NCBI RefSeq assembly: GCF_006864365.1
Contig: NZ_QHLJ01000001.1
Coordinates: 248,001 to 312,000, forward strand
Direction of reading: 5' to 3'
Origin: Campylobacter sp. MIT 99-7217
Lineage (GTDB): Bacteria; Campylobacterota; Campylobacteria; Campylobacterales; Campylobacteraceae
Length of the DNA stretch: 64,000 nucleotides
Shown: in pieces, positions 1 through 10,270 of the stretch
Layout: every line of letters starts with the position of its first letter
Numbering within the stretch: the first letter of the stretch is position 1
Made by a program: the position numbers and the translations under genes
The notes under the pieces: generated by a model
Told to the model about the DNA's origin: nothing
What the model saw: only the letters and a program-made list of their open reading frames with translations
Databases searched by the model: none

Positions 1-1018
1 CATGAATTTGTAGCTTAAAGCTAAGTCCTTCAAGGCTTGAATGAACGCTTTTTAAAGCCTTATCATAGATGAGAATTTGCTCCGTTTCGTTCATTTTAGT
101 GCTAGAATGCAAAAAAGCTTTTTTCAAACGATTTGTTTGCAAGGCTTCAAGCTTGGTTTGGCGGATCGCTTCCTTGCTTTTAAAATACTCCAAATGCGCC
201 TCGCCGATTTCGCCAACTATGCAAAGCTGAGGGTTTAAAAGCTCTGTGATTTCTAAGATATCGCCTTTTTGTCTTGCTCCTGCTTCAGCTATGTAAATTT
301 GAGTGCTTTCATCTAAATTTTCATTGATATCAGCTGTTATGCCAAGGAGGGTATTTACTGATCTTGGGGTTTTATGCACCTTAAAATCCTCTTTTAAAAG
401 CTCATAAAGGAAGTTTTTAATGCTGGTTTTTCCAAAGCTAGCTGTGATTAAGATAATGGTAAGATCTTTTAAATTACTAAGTTTTTTCCTAGCCTTTTTG
501 ATATAAAAAATATTAGCAAGAATGCTATAAATTTTAAGAAAAATCAGTGAAAAAATAAGAGGCAAGGGCGAAAAAAGGCTGATAAAAATAGTAAGCAAAT
601 AAAATTTCAAATCATCATTAAGTAAAAGAGCAATAGAAATTAAGAAATAGGGCGGAATGGCTATAAATTTGCATGCAGAAAAAACAAGGCTAAAAAAAAG
701 CAAAAAAGCGAAAAAGACCTTAACTTTTGTTGTAAAAACAAGCTTTTTATCAAGCCTTTTATGCCAAAAAAAGAGCATAGGAGCTTGAATCAAAAACAAA
801 AAGCCAAGGTAAAAATAAGAGGGCAAAAACAAAAGCGCTAAAAAGGGCAAAAGTAAAAAATACACATGCCACAAGGGCTTGGAAAAATGAAAAAATACTC
901 TATTTAGCTTATAAGAATACCACTGCAAGGCTGTGATGAGATAAAAGCCAAGGCAAAAATTAATGAGAAAAATATAAATAAATTGTAAAAAAAAGCTAAG
1001 TGTCAAAGTAACAATCAT
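1..1018 (-). CDS. murF: MurF, UDP-MurNAc-tripeptide:D-Ala-D-Ala ligase (3' end cut by window edge)
   Basis: The gene reads from an ATG at 1018 off the left edge with no stop, so only the first 339 codons are present. The first ~190 residues are strongly hydrophobic, with several membrane segments. Mur-ligase motifs follow: a P-loop ending GKTS near residue 196, an EAGARQKGD segment and an IGEAHLEYF segment. MurF adds D-Ala-D-Ala to the UDP-MurNAc peptide in the cytoplasm. Its start codon directly abuts the stop of the upstream hydrolase (TAG then ATG), so the two are co-transcribed. The membrane-rich N-terminus replaces the usual soluble UDP-binding domain. The identity rests on motifs and on linkage to ddl. 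Confidence 0.85.
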   Translation of the reverse strand, partial: MIVTLTLSFFLQFIYIFLINFCLGFYLITALQWYSYKLNRVFFHFSKPLWHVYFLLLPFLALLFLPSYFYLGFLFLIQAPMLFFWHKRLDKKLVFTTKVKVFFAFLLFFSLVFSACKFIAIPPYFLISIALLLNDDLKFYLLTIFISLFSPLPLIFSLIFLKIYSILANIFYIKKARKKLSNLKDLTIILITASFGKTSIKNFLYELLKEDFKVHKTPRSVNTLLGITADINENLDESTQIYIAEAGARQKGDILEITELLNPQLCIVGEIGEAHLEYFKSKEAIRQTKLEALQTNRLKKAFLHSSTKMNETEQILIYDKALKSVHSSLEGLSFKLQIH

Positions 1019-1756
1019 CTAAATCCTCGTCGTAAGTTCATCAATAAAATCAATATTTTCTTTATTTAGGAAAAAAAAGTGATCTCCTTTTAGTGCGTAA
1101 AAACTACTATTTTTAATCAAAGAGTGGATTTTTTCCCCACTTTTTAAAGGCGTAGCCTTATCATCAATGCCCCAAAAAATAAGGGTTTTTATCTTAAGCC
1201 TTGCAAAATAAGAGCAAAAATCCTCACCCACAACGCTTTTAAAGGTTTCATACATTAATGGACTTAAATTTATGGCGTCTTTACTTGCAAAAAATTTATA
1301 AAAACGAGAAAAACCAAGACCTTTTAAAAGCTTAAAAAGCTTGATTTTAAGCCTGATAGAAAGCCTTTTTTGCCAAAGTATGCCAGCTGAAGAAAGCAAG
1401 ATAATGGCTTTAGGGCTTTTTTCTTGCTCTAAAGCTAGGATGGTGCAAATTTTTCCTCCAAAAGAATGCCCCATCAAAAGCTCAGGGCTAAAATCTTTTT
1501 CTTTTAAAAAAGAGCTTAAAATTTGAGCATAATCAAGGCTATTTAAGACAAGTGGGGCATTTGAGCCTCCAAAGCCACAAAGATCGATATAAAGGTGTTT
1601 GTATTCTTTAAAGCTATCCTTAAAAGCAGTTTTCATTAGCTCTTTATTTGCTCCCCAACCATGCAAGATGAGCAAAATGGGCTTTTTGTCTAAATTTAGC
1701 AGTTCATAACTAAGAGTGAAATTTTCGTTTTTATAGTTGATACTTGTTTGTGCCAT
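1019..1756 (-). CDS. alpha/beta-hydrolase fold protein
   Basis: This 245-residue protein has the canonical alpha/beta-hydrolase layout. HGWG at residues 32-35 forms the oxyanion region, and the nucleophile elbow GHSFG at 96-100 puts Ser98 at the active site. Asp198/199 lies in GIDDKATP and the catalytic His is about 226 in KGDHFFF. It lacks a signal peptide, so it should be cytoplasmic. The substrate cannot be told from sequence. It sits between a Phd/YefM-type protein and murF with almost no spacing, in the order known from C. jejuni, so it is part of the cell-wall operon. Confidence 0.85.
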   Translation of the reverse strand: MAQTSINYKNENFTLSYELLNLDKKPILLILHGWGANKELMKTAFKDSFKEYKHLYIDLCGFGGSNAPLVLNSLDYAQILSSFLKEKDFSPELLMGHSFGGKICTILALEQEKSPKAIILLSSAGILWQKRLSIRLKIKLFKLLKGLGFSRFYKFFASKDAINLSPLMYETFKSVVGEDFCSYFARLKIKTLIFWGIDDKATPLKSGEKIHSLIKNSSFYALKGDHFFFLNKENIDFIDELTTRI

Positions 1757-1760
1757 TTGA

Positions 1761-1973
1761 TCACTTTTGATTTTTTTGATAGATGGATTCTAAAAGTTTC
1801 ATTGCATCATAAAGCTTTTCGTATTCTTTTACGCTTAACATGACAGCTTCAAATTTGTTATTTTTTAAGATCACGACCTTTTTATCCTTGGTGCTGACTT
1901 GATTAAGTATGGTGCTAAAATTTCTGACAAGCTCAGTAGCAGTAAAAATTTCATCTTGGCTAAAAGAGAGCAT
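1761..1973 (-). CDS. Phd/YefM-family antitoxin-like protein without an adjacent toxin
   Basis: The 70-residue protein has the Phd/YefM pattern: an early FTATELVRNFSTILNQV segment with the conserved helix, then KKVVILKNNKFEAVMLSVKEYEKL, where family members bind DNA and dimerise. The start has an upstream AAGGAA ribosome site. Phd proteins normally neutralise a RelE/Doc-type toxin encoded next door. Here the neighbours are a hydrolase and ddl, and no small toxin ORF lies in the gaps. It may therefore be a stand-alone DNA-binding regulator or an antitoxin acting in trans. Family call is good, function unknown. Confidence 0.75.
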   Translation of the reverse strand: MLSFSQDEIFTATELVRNFSTILNQVSTKDKKVVILKNNKFEAVMLSVKEYEKLYDAMKLLESIYQKNQK

Positions 1974-2032
1974 TTTTCCTTCTTAAATACATAAAATTAT
2001 ATGTAAAATTTAGCGTATTTTTTCTTAAAAAA

Positions 2033-3079
2033 TTATAATTTTCCTTTCTGTCCGTTGATAGAGTGTAAAAAGGCGTAATCAATATTGACCTTTTTTTCTT
2101 TCTTTAAGTCCTGAGCCAGTCTTTCTACAACCAAAGAAAAGTCATCAAATAAATAATTTGCCAAGGAGCCCGGATTTGGGTTAATTTCATTGATATAAAC
2201 CTCATTATCCAAAACAAAAAAATCACATCTTATCAAAGCACCTTTAAAAAGGGGATTATAAATTTTTTTGAAAGCATCTTTGAGTTTTTCTTTTAAACTC
2301 TCATCAAGCACAGCTTCTTTGGCTTCGCTATTTCCTGAAAAGCTGAGGTATTTTTGTTCAAAGTCCAAAAGCTCTTTTTTCTTCGGCTCTTCTATGATAG
2401 AAAAGCAAAACTCATCTTTAAACATACAACCTGCAAGATTGTATTCTTTTATGTCCTTGATAAAATCTTCAACAACAATCTCATCATCAAATTCAAAGCC
2501 CACATCAAGAGCGTAAGAAAGCTCCTCTTTATTTTTTACAACACTAATGCCTATACTAGAGCCAAGTCTAGCTGGCTTAAGGATACATGGAAAAGCAAGG
2601 TCTTGCTCCAAGCTTTTTTTATCATACTTTTTTAAAAGCTTATAAGCTAAGGTTTTTACGCCTACTTTTTGTGCGTAAAGTTTGGTAAGCTCTTTGTTAT
2701 AGCTTAGCACACTTGCTTCAAGTCTTGGTCCTATGTAAGAAAGCTCGAAAAACTCAAGCAAGGCTGCTATTTTACCATCTTCTCCGTCCTTGCCATGTAT
2801 GAGGTTGATGATGATATCAGCCTCAAGCTTTTTTTCTCCAAATAAGCCTTTTTCAAAAAAGCCTCCCTTAGCTAGAAAAAGTTTTTTTTCTTTTAAAAAG
2901 GCTTTTGAGCTAAAAGTCTTTGCATTCATTTTATCATTATCAATGAGATAAAAATTTCTATCTTTATCACAAAAAATAAAAAGCATATTTGATCTTAAAA
3001 CCTTTTTTAACACAATGGCACTAACTATACTGATCTCATGTTCATAAGAATTTGCACCAAAAAGTATCGCATAAGTCAT
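2033..3079 (-). CDS. ddl: D-alanine--D-alanine ligase
   Basis: This ATP-grasp enzyme of 348 residues joins two D-Ala for peptidoglycan synthesis and feeds MurF, encoded three genes downstream. Visible motifs are [10 protein letters not shown] at 8-17, HGKDGEDG at 95-102, the ATP-binding [10 protein letters not shown] at 168-177 and the metal-binding EINPNPGSL at about 298-306. The length is normal for Ddl. The ATG at 3079 is preceded by AAGGAAA and lies 9 bp after the ruvA stop, so it is read in one operon with ruvA and the downstream hydrolase and murF. Confidence 0.93.
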   Translation of the reverse strand: MTYAILFGANSYEHEISIVSAIVLKKVLRSNMLFIFCDKDRNFYLIDNDKMNAKTFSSKAFLKEKKLFLAKGGFFEKGLFGEKKLEADIIINLIHGKDGEDGKIAALLEFFELSYIGPRLEASVLSYNKELTKLYAQKVGVKTLAYKLLKKYDKKSLEQDLAFPCILKPARLGSSIGISVVKNKEELSYALDVGFEFDDEIVVEDFIKDIKEYNLAGCMFKDEFCFSIIEEPKKKELLDFEQKYLSFSGNSEAKEAVLDESLKEKLKDAFKKIYNPLFKGALIRCDFFVLDNEVYINEINPNPGSLANYLFDDFSLVVERLAQDLKKEKKVNIDYAFLHSINGQKGKL

Positions 3080-3088
3080 ATATTTTCC

Positions 3089-3640
3089 TTAAGAGAGTTT
3101 TTTAAGAGCTTCTTTGATAAGATCGCTTGTGTTTTCATGAGTGCAGTCTTTTAAAACTTGCAAGATCTTATCTTGTTTAAAGCCGAGTGTAAGTAGGGCT
3201 TGCATGGCTTTAGACTTGTTTTCATCGATATTTTCTAAGTTAATCTTCTTATCACTAAGTTCAACAAGAATCCTTTTAGCAACTTTCACGCCAATACCAG
3301 CAACCTTTTTAAAAGCACTTTCATCGCCCAAATTTAAAGCTTTATAAAAAGAATTAACATCAAGAGTAGAGCAAACAGCCATGGCTGTACTTGCCCCTAT
3401 GCCATTAACTTTTAGAAGTAGCTCAAACATTTGTTGCTCGTTTTTTTCCAAAAAGCCGTAAAGTTTTTGTGAGTCTTCTTTGATGATTTGAGTCGTAAAA
3501 AGTTCTATTTTTGCACCTTTTTCTATCTTTGTGCTACAAAATAAAGAAACAAACACCCCATAACTAAGCCCAGAGCTTGTTTTAATGATGACAAAGGTAG
3601 GTTCTTTTTGAGTAACTATCCCCTCAATAGCATAAATCAC
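3089..3640 (-). CDS. ruvA: Holliday junction DNA helicase subunit RuvA
   Basis: RuvA binds four-way junctions and loads RuvB for branch migration. The 183-residue product starts MIYAIEGIV, as in the OB-fold domain of RuvA. It carries two helix-hairpin-helix segments, around [12 protein letters not shown] and [12 protein letters not shown], and a C-terminal UBA-like RuvB-contact domain ending [11 protein letters not shown]. It is slightly shorter than the E. coli protein. Its start overlaps the end of the preceding DUF342 gene by 4 bases. ruvB and ruvC are not in the window. Confidence 0.93.
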   Translation of the reverse strand: MIYAIEGIVTQKEPTFVIIKTSSGLSYGVFVSLFCSTKIEKGAKIELFTTQIIKEDSQKLYGFLEKNEQQMFELLLKVNGIGASTAMAVCSTLDVNSFYKALNLGDESAFKKVAGIGVKVAKRILVELSDKKINLENIDENKSKAMQALLTLGFKQDKILQVLKDCTHENTSDLIKEALKKLS

Positions 3641-5475
3641 TGAATGTCCTTTTCATCAAATTCGTTTGATTTTTGAAGTTTGATCTCATCATCTTCATTT
3701 TTTACAAGAGAAAAACATTTGATTTGTTCATCTTTTTGTGTGGAGTAAGAAAGCTCACTTTTGGGATAGGCTAGCTTAAATTTAACCTCATTTAAATCAC
3801 TCCAAACCCCGTCTTTGTTGATAATCTTTGCATTAAGTATCTCAAGTCCTATGCCTTGCAGTTTATCATGAATTTCTTGCTTTTTGTTTTGCAAGTTTTG
3901 ATTTTCATCTTGAAGGCTTTTTAGCTCATCTTGATAGCTTTGAAATTTCTTGATCATTTGAGTGTAGTTTGGAGGTATGGTTTGATTTTGTTCTTGCATG
4001 CGTTGTATTTTTTTGTTTAAGATCTCTATACCCTCGCTACTTGAGTTGATAACCTGTTCTAAAGAATTGATTAAAGCAGGTATAGCTTTTTGTCTTTGGG
4101 CTATTTCTTCTAGTTGTTTTTCTGACTCATCATCTTGAACTATGCTTTGGGCAAGAAATTTATTATTATTGCCAGAACAACGATCAATGACGACAAGCTG
4201 GGTAAATTCAGTTGTATTGTTGCTATTAAGATCGTTGATATAAGCTTTTTCAGCCTTGATATTTCCACCAAGGGCTTTTTTTGTCCTTAAAATCTTAACT
4301 TGAACCTGTCCATTTTCTAAAATATCAAAATCCGCCTCTTCGCCTTCTAAATATCCTCTGTGAGTGCTTATGTGAGAATTTTTTGCATAAATTTTACTTT
4401 TAGTGTGCGTGCTTCCTATGAGTTTTAAATTTGTAGCTTTTAAAGTTGTGTTTTGTGCTACGCTTCCGTTAATGTTGAGATTTTCACACTCTATCAAAAC
4501 CCCTGAATTTACAGCTTCTTCCATGCTTGAAGTATTAATGATATTAATAGTTACATTTTTATCTAGGCCCGCGTAAATAAAGCCATTGCTTTTAAAATTA
4601 ACAGAGCTAAAATCAAGCGTATTAGCAATATCAAATTTATGATTTTCCTCAAGTACAAAGCCCTTTTTTTTGGCAAAATACTCTATCTTTTCTTCACTTT
4701 CTTTAGCCTCTAAATTTTCTGTGCAGGAGTATTCTATCTTGTGATTTTCTAAAGTGGCTTCGTTTGTGATAAAATTTAGATTAAGCCCTCTGCCGTTTTG
4801 AGCAAGTTTTTCTTTGATCAAGGTTAAAACAAGCTCGTTTTCATCAACACCCACGATAGAAATTTGATTGATTGGAGTGCCTGTTTTTTCAGCCATTGTG
4901 TGCTTATAAGTAAGATAAAGTTTTTCATTTTCAGGAGGTGTTGGCAAAACACCTTTAGCTACGATGATACTTACTTGCTCTTCTTTTGCACCTTGTTCTT
5001 TTAAGGACTTCACGAGACTTAGCACTTGTTGTTTAAAATCAAACACGCGAACACCGATAAATAAGGATTTTTTGAGCATTTTTTTATAAATATTTTGTAA
5101 AATATCCATACCCAAATACTCATCAATGACCAAATTTTTTACCTGCAAAAGTGCTTTAAGCTCCGTGTGGTCTTCATTAACGACAAGTTCGATATGCTTG
5201 CTGTTTTTGGCGTAATTGTTATTTTTTTTATAAATTTGAATTTTATATTCTTGTTTGATTTTTAAGTTAGGGTTCAAGAAAAAAGCGTTATCTTCAAAGA
5301 TATTGAGTTCTTTTTCGCTGATTTTTTTCCACTCTACATCATCATTTGTATAAGATGTAGAAAATCCAAGTATCATGAAATCAAGGTTTTTAGCCTCTAT
5401 AGCATGATTTGTAGCTACTTTTTTTAGCTCTTCATAGGGATTTTCAGTAAGAGTAGTGATCTTAATATCGCTCAT
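3637..5475 (-). CDS. FapA/DUF342-family protein
   Basis: This 612-residue cytoplasmic protein has the DUF342 (flagellar assembly protein A) layout. There is a mixed N-terminal domain, a central run of short repeated beta strands at about 290-430 (polymer-forming type, with [20 protein letters not shown]), a long coiled coil at about 455-550 rich in E, Q and N, and a short beta tail. FapA-type proteins have been linked to polar flagella and to polar organisation in some bacteria, but the role here is inferred. It begins the minus-strand operon that continues into ruvA (4-base overlap) and is divergent from murJ. Confidence 0.75.
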   Translation of the reverse strand: MSDIKITTLTENPYEELKKVATNHAIEAKNLDFMILGFSTSYTNDDVEWKKISEKELNIFEDNAFFLNPNLKIKQEYKIQIYKKNNNYAKNSKHIELVVNEDHTELKALLQVKNLVIDEYLGMDILQNIYKKMLKKSLFIGVRVFDFKQQVLSLVKSLKEQGAKEEQVSIIVAKGVLPTPPENEKLYLTYKHTMAEKTGTPINQISIVGVDENELVLTLIKEKLAQNGRGLNLNFITNEATLENHKIEYSCTENLEAKESEEKIEYFAKKKGFVLEENHKFDIANTLDFSSVNFKSNGFIYAGLDKNVTINIINTSSMEEAVNSGVLIECENLNINGSVAQNTTLKATNLKLIGSTHTKSKIYAKNSHISTHRGYLEGEEADFDILENGQVQVKILRTKKALGGNIKAEKAYINDLNSNNTTEFTQLVVIDRCSGNNNKFLAQSIVQDDESEKQLEEIAQRQKAIPALINSLEQVINSSSEGIEILNKKIQRMQEQNQTIPPNYTQMIKKFQSYQDELKSLQDENQNLQNKKQEIHDKLQGIGLEILNAKIINKDGVWSDLNEVKFKLAYPKSELSYSTQKDEQIKCFSLVKNEDDEIKLQKSNEFDEKDIQ

Positions 5476-5645
5476 TCAACTTCTTTTAAAAAATATTTTG
5501 ATTATAGTAGCTTAAGCTTGCTATTAAAAAGCTTAAATTAAGGCAACAAATTTCATTTTTCGCAAATTTAGCTTTATGCTTTATGAAAAAAATTAAGTAT
5601 TTTTTTGATAAAATCTCAACTTTTAATCACAATTCAAGAAAAAAT

Positions 5646-7109
5646 ATGGCTCTAAATTTTAAAAACCTCGTTTTCAAAAATTTTCTCATCAATGCCTTGG
5701 GGATTTTATTTTCCCGAATTTTAGGGCTTGTTAGGGATTTGCTGATCGCCTTTTTTTTAGGAGCCGGACTTTATAGTGATATTTTTTTTGTTGCTTTAAA
5801 AATGCCTGCTTTTTTCCGCCGTATATTTGCTGAGGGAGCATTTACTCAAAGCTTTTTGCCAAATTTCACCAAGGCTAAAAAAAAGGGTGCATTTTGCGTG
5901 AGTGTGCTTTGGCAATTTAGCCTTGCAGTGCTTTTGCTTTGCCTTTTAGTAAGCTTTTTTTCAAGCTTTTTTACTAAAATTTTTGCACTTGGCTTTAATG
6001 CTGAGACTATAGCCCTTGCAGCACCTTTGGTGGCTATAAATTTTTGGTATTTATTTTTTATCTTTTTGGTTACCTTTCTTGCCTCGCTTTTAAATTATAA
6101 ACAAAAATTTTTCATTTCTTCTTTCTCGGCAGCTTTGTTTAACCTAGCTATCATCATTGCAGCCTTTTTTGTCAAACAAGATGAGCCTTTAAAAACGCTT
6201 TATTATTTTTCTTATGCCACCGTTTTAAGCGGTCTTGCTCAGCTCATTTGGCATCTTTTAGCCCTTAAAAATAACCAAACCATCAAAGCCATGTACCTTA
6301 GCATAAAGCTTAAACGCACCAAAACAAGGCTTGAGGGCTTTTATACGAATTTTTTTCACGGCGTTTTAGGCTCTTCAGCCACGCAAATTTCAACCCTGCT
6401 TGATACAGCCATTGCGAGTTTTTTGCTCAGTGGTAGCATTTCTTATCTTTATTATGCAAACCGCGTATTTCAGCTACCACTAGCCCTTTTTGCCATAGCT
6501 TTAACTCAGGTGAGCTTTCCTAAAATTCTAAGACATTTGAAAAGTGGGCAAGAAAATTTAGCCCTAAATTTTTTACAAAAAGCATTTGCAAGCTTAAGCA
6601 TGCTTTTGATCGCTTCAAGCATAGTTGGAGCTGTTTTTGCAAAAGAAATTTGCGAACTTTTGTTTGAAAGAGGAAATTTCAATGCCCAGGATACCAAGAT
6701 AACAGCCTTTGTGTTGATCGCTTATCTTGTGGGACTTTTGCCTTTTGGCTTGCAAAAGCTTTTTTCTTTGTGGCTTTATGCTAAATTTAAGCAAAAAATC
6801 GCCGCCATAATCGCCTTTAAAGCCTTGCTTATCAATCTTGTTTTTGCTATATTTTTCGTTTTTATCATCAAAGATGAGGAGCTAAAAGTGCTTGCTGTGG
6901 CATTTTCAAGCTCTTTAAGTGGCTTTTATTTATTTTTTGCTAATATTAAAGAATTTGGTTTTAAAAACTTTTTTGCTTTGATTTCTTTGAAATTTAGCCT
7001 TTTGGCTTGTTTATTTTTGGCATTTTTTGGCTTTGTTTTGTTTGAGTTTAAGGGCAAGATTGTTAGCTTTTTGATATGGATATATCAGTGTTTGAAAGGA
7101 TTTTTATGA
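5646..7109 (+). CDS. murJ: Lipid II flippase MurJ (MviN)
   Basis: MurJ moves lipid II to the periplasmic face of the inner membrane. The product (487 residues from this start) has about 14 hydrophobic segments and the family opening FSRILGLVRDLLIA, followed by FFVALKMPAFFRRIFAEGAF. An in-frame ATG also exists at 5583. I prefer 5646 because a GATAAAAT -10-like box lies at 5608-5615, between the two, and the MurJ alignment begins close to 5646. The stop overlaps the cysS start (ATGA), so it opens the long plus-strand operon. Confidence 0.88.
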   Translation: MALNFKNLVFKNFLINALGILFSRILGLVRDLLIAFFLGAGLYSDIFFVALKMPAFFRRIFAEGAFTQSFLPNFTKAKKKGAFCVSVLWQFSLAVLLLCLLVSFFSSFFTKIFALGFNAETIALAAPLVAINFWYLFFIFLVTFLASLLNYKQKFFISSFSAALFNLAIIIAAFFVKQDEPLKTLYYFSYATVLSGLAQLIWHLLALKNNQTIKAMYLSIKLKRTKTRLEGFYTNFFHGVLGSSATQISTLLDTAIASFLLSGSISYLYYANRVFQLPLALFAIALTQVSFPKILRHLKSGQENLALNFLQKAFASLSMLLIASSIVGAVFAKEICELLFERGNFNAQDTKITAFVLIAYLVGLLPFGLQKLFSLWLYAKFKQKIAAIIAFKALLINLVFAIFFVFIIKDEELKVLAVAFSSSLSGFYLFFANIKEFGFKNFFALISLKFSLLACLFLAFFGFVLFEFKGKIVSFLIWIYQCLKGFL

Positions 7110-8485
7110 ATTTATTTGATAGCGTTTTGAAAGAAAAAGTAAAGCTTGATAAAAAAAATGTTAATATTTATCTTTGCGGTCCAACCGTCTATGATGACGC
7201 ACATTTAGGGCATGCAAGAAGTAGCATTTGCTTTGATTTGCTTCGCAGAACGCTTTTAGCTTTGGGCTTTGAGGTAAAATTTGCAAGAAATTACACAGAT
7301 ATTGATGATAAGCTTCTTAAAAAAATGAGCCAAACAGGGCAAAGTTTGGAGCAAATCGCTGAGTTTTATATTGATTCTTATGAGGCGGATATGAGGGCTT
7401 TAAATGTGCTTGAGCCAAATTTTAAGCCAAGGGCAACGCATTTTATCAAAGAAATGATAGAGCTTATTTTAGAGCTTGAAAAGGGCGGTTTTACCTATGT
7501 TTTAAAAGATGGAATATATCTTGATACCTCAAAAGATGAGGGGTATTTTAGCCTTTCAAAAAGAAGCTTGGGAGAGAATTTAAGCCGTTTAGAATTTAAT
7601 GAAGGTAGAAAAAATGAAAGTGATTTTGTGCTTTGGAAATTTGATGAAAATTTTTATGAAGCACCTTTTGGCAAGGGAAGACCGGGCTGGCATACTGAGT
7701 GCGTGGCGATGATAGAAACGCTTTTTAAAGATGGGCTTGATATACATTGCGGGGGCATTGATCTGCTCTTTCCACATCATGAAAATGAAGCTTCTCAGCA
7801 TCGTTGTGCTTGTGATAAAAATTTAGCCTCTATTTGGCTTCATAATGGCTTTGTGCGAATCGAGGGCGAAAAGATGAGCAAAAGCCTAAATAATAGCTTT
7901 TTTGTCAAAGACGCTTTGAGGGATTTTTGCGGGGAGGCTTTGAGATTTTATCTTTTAAATTCGCATTATAGGGCACATTTTAATTTTTCCTTGCAGGATT
8001 TAAAGGCTGCTTCTAAAAGGCTTGATAAGCTTTATAGGCTTAAAAAAAGGCTAAATTTACAAAGCTTTAAAGATTTTGATGAGGGCTTGCAAAATGAGTT
8101 TAAAACTAAGCTTGCCCAAAGCTTGCTTGAGGCTTTGAGCGATGATTTAAATATCTCAGTGGCTTTAAGCTTGGTTGATGAGTTCGTGGCTCATGCAAAT
8201 TTAGCTCTTGATGAAAACAAAGCACAGATCAAAGAGCTTGAAGAAAGCCTAAAAGAGCTTGCTTTGATACTTGGTTTTGGTTTTTTAGATCCTCATGAGT
8301 ATTTTAATTTTGGCATTGATGAGGCTTTTAAAAAAGAAATTGAAGAGCAAATCAAGCTTAGAGACGAGGCAAAAAAGGCGAAAAATTATGCTTTAGCTGA
8401 TGAAATAAGAGCAAATTTAGCAAAGAAAAATATCATCTTAATGGACACAGCCGAAGGCGTTTTGTGGGAGAAAAATAATGAGTAA
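7106..8485 (+). CDS. cysS: Cysteinyl-tRNA synthetase
   Basis: This class I synthetase of 459 residues charges tRNA-Cys. CGPTVYDDAHLGH at 24-36 holds the zinc-binding Cys24 and the HIGH-type motif HLGH. KMSKS occurs at about 255-259, and the zinc-site C/H residues appear in GWHTECVAM and FPHHENE. The ATG at 7106 has GAAAGGA upstream and overlaps the murJ stop by 4 bases. A farther in-frame ATG at 7076 lies inside murJ and has no ribosome site. The 3' end overlaps msbA by 8 bases. Confidence 0.95.
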   Translation: MNLFDSVLKEKVKLDKKNVNIYLCGPTVYDDAHLGHARSSICFDLLRRTLLALGFEVKFARNYTDIDDKLLKKMSQTGQSLEQIAEFYIDSYEADMRALNVLEPNFKPRATHFIKEMIELILELEKGGFTYVLKDGIYLDTSKDEGYFSLSKRSLGENLSRLEFNEGRKNESDFVLWKFDENFYEAPFGKGRPGWHTECVAMIETLFKDGLDIHCGGIDLLFPHHENEASQHRCACDKNLASIWLHNGFVRIEGEKMSKSLNNSFFVKDALRDFCGEALRFYLLNSHYRAHFNFSLQDLKAASKRLDKLYRLKKRLNLQSFKDFDEGLQNEFKTKLAQSLLEALSDDLNISVALSLVDEFVAHANLALDENKAQIKELEESLKELALILGFGFLDPHEYFNFGIDEAFKKEIEEQIKLRDEAKKAKNYALADEIRANLAKKNIILMDTAEGVLWEKNNE

Positions 8486-10220
8486 AACAAAAACAATGAG
8501 TTTAAAAGAAGTTTTGATTCGTTTTGCACCCTTTTATAAAGAATATAAATTTTATTTTGCTATCTCCATCGTAGGAATGCTTCTAGCAGCAGCTGGAACG
8601 GCACTTTCTGCATGGATGATAGAGCCTATCTTAGATAAAATTTTTGTTGCAAAAGACATAACCTTGCTTTATTATACGCCTTTTTTGGTGGTGATCGTGT
8701 ATGTTGTAAAAAGTAGTGGGATTTATTTGCAAAGTTATTATATTTCTTTCATTGGAACGGATATTTTAAGAAAATTAAGAGAAGAGGTTTTAAGAAATAT
8801 CATCTATCTTGATATGAAATTTTTTCAAAGATACAGAAGCGGAGAGCTTATAAGTCGTTGCACAAATGATATTGGGGCTTTACAAAGTATAGTTTCAAGC
8901 ATTATCCCTGAGTTTTTTAGAGAGCTTATTTATGCTGTGGGGCTTTTAGGCGTCGTGATTTATCAAAGTCCAAAGCTTGCTTTTTTTGCCCTTATTGTGA
9001 TACCAGCAGCTGCCTATCCTTTGGTTTTGTTTGCTAAAAAGCTTAAAAAACTAGGCGTAAAAACTCAGGAAAAAAATTCAGACCTTACCTCAAGGCTCAA
9101 TGAAATTTTTTCAAATATAGAGTTGATCAAATCAAATAATTCTCAAGAAATGGAAATGAACAAATTTAAAAAAGAAAATCAAGAATTTTGTAATTTTTCT
9201 TTAAAGAATGCAAGAATAGATGCACTTATCAGTCCTTTAATGGAAATAATGGGCTCTTTTGGTGTTGTGATTGTCATCATTGTAGGTGGAAAAGAAGTTA
9301 TTGACGGAAGTATGAGTACAGGTGCATTTTTTAGCTTTTTAACAGCCTTGTTTTTGATTTATAGACCTATTAAAAAGCTTTCATCTTTGTATGGGAGATT
9401 GCAAGGTGCAATCGCAGCAAGTGAGAGAACTTTTTATCTTTTAGATCTAAGATCAGAGCTTAAAGGTGGGGATAAAAAACTTGAAAACATAGAAAAAATA
9501 GCTTTCAAAGATGTTTGCTTTGCTTATGATGAGCAAAGGCAGACTTTAAAAAATGTTAATTTTGAATTTAAAAGAGGAGAGATTTTAGCTCTTGCAGGAC
9601 CAAGTGGAGGCGGAAAAAGCTCTATTATAGCCTTGCTGATGTATTTTTTTGACAAGAAATCTGGGCAAATTTTATTCAATGATGATGATATAAGCACTTA
9701 TAATACAAATTCTTTGCGTCAAAAAATTGCTCTTGTAACTCAAAATATTTATCTTTTTAATGATACCATAGCAAATAATATAGCTTATAGTGAAGAATTT
9801 AGTGAAGAAAGGGTAATAAAAGCCTTAAAAGATGCAAATGCTTATGAGTTTGTTGAGCAAATGGGTGGAATGAATGCTATGATCTTAGAACATGGCAAAA
9901 ACTTAAGCGGTGGTCAAAAGCAACGCATAGCTATAGCAAGAGCACTTTATAAAAATCCTGATTTGCTTATCTTTGATGAGGCGACTTCAGCCCTTGATAA
10001 TGAAAGTGAAAAAGCCATAGTTAAAATCATGGAAAATTTAAAAAAAGATAAGCTCGTTTTGGTGATTGCTCACCGTTTAAGTACGATTGAAAATGCTGAT
10101 TGTATTGTTATGATTGATAAGGGAGAGATTATAGGTATGGGTAGCGATAAGCACCTACTTCAAACTTGTGAGCTTTATAAGAAATTTAAGCAAAAAAGTA
10201 TGGAAAAAAATGAAGAATAA
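8478..10220 (+). CDS. msbA: MsbA-type lipid flippase, ABC exporter with fused TMD and NBD
   Basis: This 580-residue half-transporter has an N-terminal six-helix exporter domain (to about residue 310) and a C-terminal ATPase. Walker A GPSGGGKS lies near 374-381, the signature LSGGQ near 476-480, and Walker B with LLIFDEATSALD near 495. MsbA flips lipid A/LOS core in Gram-negative bacteria. The same window carries lpxK and kdsB, which make those substrates. It overlaps the cysS end. It could be a related multidrug exporter, but its place in this operon matches the gene usually called msbA in Campylobacter. Confidence 0.85.
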   Translation: MSKTKTMSLKEVLIRFAPFYKEYKFYFAISIVGMLLAAAGTALSAWMIEPILDKIFVAKDITLLYYTPFLVVIVYVVKSSGIYLQSYYISFIGTDILRKLREEVLRNIIYLDMKFFQRYRSGELISRCTNDIGALQSIVSSIIPEFFRELIYAVGLLGVVIYQSPKLAFFALIVIPAAAYPLVLFAKKLKKLGVKTQEKNSDLTSRLNEIFSNIELIKSNNSQEMEMNKFKKENQEFCNFSLKNARIDALISPLMEIMGSFGVVIVIIVGGKEVIDGSMSTGAFFSFLTALFLIYRPIKKLSSLYGRLQGAIAASERTFYLLDLRSELKGGDKKLENIEKIAFKDVCFAYDEQRQTLKNVNFEFKRGEILALAGPSGGGKSSIIALLMYFFDKKSGQILFNDDDISTYNTNSLRQKIALVTQNIYLFNDTIANNIAYSEEFSEERVIKALKDANAYEFVEQMGGMNAMILEHGKNLSGGQKQRIAIARALYKNPDLLIFDEATSALDNESEKAIVKIMENLKKDKLVLVIAHRLSTIENADCIVMIDKGEIIGMGSDKHLLQTCELYKKFKQKSMEKNEE

Positions 10221-10270
10221 AGCTAATTTTACTTTTTTTAGCTAAAATTGTATAAAAATTAAGGATTAAA

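Noticed and set aside
1761-1973. A complete toxin-antitoxin pair
   Set aside because: Both gaps around the Phd-like gene are too short to hold a toxin, and the neighbours are a hydrolase and ddl.
5583-5645. An upstream ATG start for MurJ
   Set aside because: It would place the promoter-like GATAAAAT inside the coding region and add residues that the MurJ family lacks. No ribosome site is present.
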